Origin: Prevotellaceae bacterium UBA2738
GTDB taxonomy: Bacteria > Bacteroidota > Bacteroidia > Bacteroidales > Bacteroidaceae
Length of the DNA stretch: 64,000 nucleotides
Assembly: GCA_002353585.1 (NCBI GenBank)
Contig: DEJW01000046.1
Location: 50,683 to 114,682 of the forward strand
Direction of reading: 5' to 3'
The notes beneath the pieces were generated by a model. It was not told the origin of the DNA. It did no database searches and saw nothing but the letters and a program-made list of their open reading frames with translations. Both the position numbers and the translations under genes were made by a program. Shown here piece by piece: positions 62,778 to 64,000 of the stretch. How positions within the stretch are numbered: position 1 is the stretch's first letter; each line of letters begins with the position of its first letter.

Positions 62778-63332
62778 TTACATTCCTTTTATCCAAGATT
62801 GTAATTCCTTTTTCGAAATGCCGTTAAGCCTTTTGCCATCTTTCCATTTCAGGCTGGGGTAGGCTTTCTTTAGCTCTTCAGCAGAATTCTTGATACTGCT
62901 ACTGCCTGAGGTGCAAAAAGGAACGACAGTCTTGCCTTTCAGGTTGTTAGCCTCGATGAACGTGTTGATGATTCTTGGGGCAGTATTCCACCAGATAGGA
63001 TAACCAATAAACACAGTGTCGTAATCGTTCAGTTTCTCCACCTTGCCTTTGATGGCAGGACGTGATGTAGGGTCTGCCATTTCTACTGACGAACGTGACT
63101 TTTTGTTATGCCAGTTAAGGTCGGCATCAGTATAAGGCACTTTAGGTTGTATCACATAGATGTCGCTTCCTGTTACCTCTGCCAGCTTCTCAGCAGCAGC
63201 TTTGGTAACACCAGTTGCCGAGAAGTATGCCACTAAAGTTTTCGTTTTCTTGTACTCTTTTTGTTTCTGCTGTGCGCATATTGTCATGCATATTGCAGTT
63301 AAAGCGCAGATGATGATAGTGATTCTCTTCAT
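62778..63332 (-). CDS. Exported flavodoxin-like protein
   Basis: A 184-residue flavodoxin of the group with LVAYFSATGVTKAAAEKLA (phosphate loop), then DTVFIGYPIWWNTAPRIINTFIEAN and the third motif VVPFCTSGSSS. These are the FMN-binding parts. It begins with a signal peptide (MKRITIIICALTAICMTICA), so the mature protein is probably periplasmic, unlike classical cytosolic flavodoxins. The donor and acceptor are unknown. It is the first gene of the minus-strand set with gltS, 27 nt apart, behind a well-formed promoter. Confidence 0.9.
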   Translation of the reverse strand: MKRITIIICALTAICMTICAQQKQKEYKKTKTLVAYFSATGVTKAAAEKLAEVTGSDIYVIQPKVPYTDADLNWHNKKSRSSVEMADPTSRPAIKGKVEKLNDYDTVFIGYPIWWNTAPRIINTFIEANNLKGKTVVPFCTSGSSSIKNSAEELKKAYPSLKWKDGKRLNGISKKELQSWIKGM

Positions 63333-63376
63333 AATGTTATAGTGTTATGTTTGTTTTCAGTGTAGTAACTCCTTTG

Positions 63377-63408
63377 CAAAGGTAATGAAAAGATTTTGAA
63401 TCTTCAAA
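63377..63408 (-). promoter_or_regulatory. Promoter of flavodoxin-gltS-OMP set
   Basis: The minus strand has TTTG (complement of 63405-63408), 20 nt, and TACCTTTG (complement of 63377-63384), a full match to the Bacteroidetes consensus. The start codon follows about 45 nt later. Confidence 0.8.
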
Positions 63409-63457
63409 AAAAATACCTAACTTTACAAAGAAGTTTATAATAAGAAACAAAGAAGAA

Positions 63458-63774
63458 ATGAAAGTATTCCAACCTCCTAACCTCCCTAATTGGGTGTTAG
63501 GACCAGTGTTTATGCGCCTTGACGATAGGGAGGTTGACTTTCCAGATATCCCTAAGAGGTCCCTTATACCTCCCTCGGAGCCCCCCTAAATCCTCTTTAG
63601 ATGGGGACTTCATTTCTAATTGAAGGGAGGTGTTAGGGAGGTTTAAGGGAGGTCTAAGGGAGGTATAAGCACCCCTACCTCCCTATGCTCAGCCCAGTAT
63701 TCATGCGGGAAGAGGAGGATTTAGGGAGGATGGCTCACGAAAAACTTGGAGTTTTTCGTGAAAGTAAAAAATAA
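63458..63774 (+). other. Repeat-rich region with two similar short frames; no firm gene
   Basis: This stretch contains several copies of AGGGAGGT-nn-TAAG-like units (about 63622-63670) and their complements. Two short frames, 63458-63589 (43 codons, with LGPVFMRLDDREVDF) and 63685-63774 (29 codons, with LSPVFMREEEDLGRM), share the P-V-F-M-R core. They may be remnants of a repeated coding unit. I do not call them genes. Outside them, 63409-63457 shows only a promoter -33 box. Confidence 0.4.
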
Positions 63775-63809
63775 AAAGTAAAAAGTAGCCTTTTTTCTGT
63801 CGAAAAGGT

Positions 63810-63893
63810 AAAAGCAATGCTTTTAGATGCAGAAGTAATGCTTCTATCTGCAGAAGGGCTGCCTCTGCATGCAGAAGTAATGCTTCTACATGC
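63810..63893 (+). repeat. 21-bp tandem repeat array, four units
   Basis: Four exact 21-bp units: 63810-63830, 63831-63851, 63852-63872, 63873-63893. Each has an AGAAG-x5-CTTCT-type core and a 6-nt spacer ending in TGC. The inverted arms vary together in unit one (AAAAG/CTTTT). Unit family shared with 18009-18071. Confidence 0.92.
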
Positions 63894-63918
63894 ATTGAAA
63901 GAATGTATGGAAATAAAA

Positions 63919-63946
63919 AAGCACCTGCGATTTATCGCAAGTGCTT
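63919..63946 (-). terminator. Terminator downstream of the partial tRNA
   Basis: AAGCAC-x-TGCGA pairs with TCGCA-x-GTGCTT around a TTTA loop. Read on the minus strand it is followed by a run of six T. It lies 11 nt beyond the tRNA 3' end. Confidence 0.85.
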
Positions 63947-63957
63947 GATTTTTAGTG

Positions 63958-64000
63958 TGGACCAGCCTGGGCTTGAACCAGGGACCTCCAGATTATGAGT
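63958..64000 (-). tRNA. tRNA with CAT anticodon (Met or Ile2), 3' part only
   Basis: The minus strand shows the anticodon loop CTCATAA (anticodon CAT), the 3' anticodon arm TCTGG, the T-stem CCTGG/CCAGG with loop TTCAAGC, the acceptor strand CTGGTCC and discriminator A. The 5' half lies outside the window, so elongator Met cannot be told from lysidine-modified Ile. Confidence 0.9.

Noticed and set aside
63701..63895. 64-codon minus-strand frame rich in Leu and His heptads
   Set aside because: The heptad pattern is produced by the 21-bp DNA repeat; no start context or homologue is apparent.

Overview
The window looks like chromosomal DNA from a Bacteroidales member, most likely Prevotella or a close relative. 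The reasons are: -7 elements of the TAnnTTTG type in front of many genes, a sufBCDS operon without sufE/sufU, large secreted proteins ending in a Y-x-x-x-G...NGRK tag, fimbrillin-like lipoproteins, an outer-membrane DUF5686 protein, a GxxExxY gene, and several families of short AT-rich tandem repeats between genes. The genus assignment is inference; no rRNA is present.

Layout. Positions 191-6024 (+) hold a small lipoprotein, the Fe-S assembly genes sufB-sufC-sufD-sufS and a TrmH/SpoU RNA methyltransferase. They converge on a minus-strand set, topA-aroK-speA (10834 to 6041). A divergent promoter region near 11490-11607 separates a TlpA-like thioredoxin (-) from dsbD, a DUF5686 barrel protein and a GH105 unsaturated-uronyl hydrolase (+), closed by a strong terminator at 17811-17860.

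From 18.5 to 50.2 kb lie two giant secreted proteins. The first (about 5,870 aa) has more than 30 [Y/F/L/V/I]GGG repeats arranged in higher-order repeats of about 475 residues. The second (4,310 aa) has a PL1 pectate lyase at its N-terminus and a CE8 pectin methylesterase near its C-terminus. With the GH105 enzyme, these would demethylate pectin, cut polygalacturonate and hydrolyse the unsaturated products. A GxxExxY gene bracketed by identical 32-nt direct repeats sits between the giants.

From 50.4 to 58.4 kb one promoter appears to drive an operon: a short peptide of a K-x-Y-x-x-P type, a fimbrillin-like protein with a C-terminal dockerin pair, a protein with a cohesin-like N-terminus, a second short peptide (44 aa), two fimbrillin-family lipoproteins and a large M16 protease. 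The dockerin and cohesin-like genes are adjacent.

The right end carries tRNA-Pro(GGG), a DUF1294 membrane protein (-), an NapH-like 4Fe-4S membrane protein (+), a minus-strand set of exported flavodoxin, gltS and a plug-domain outer-membrane protein, and the 3' part of a CAT-anticodon tRNA (-).

The noncoding DNA is unusually structured: heptanucleotide arrays that supply start or stop codons of sufS, trmH and aroK, two distant arrays of a 21-bp unit, and a three-copy hairpin motif whose stem shows compensatory changes.
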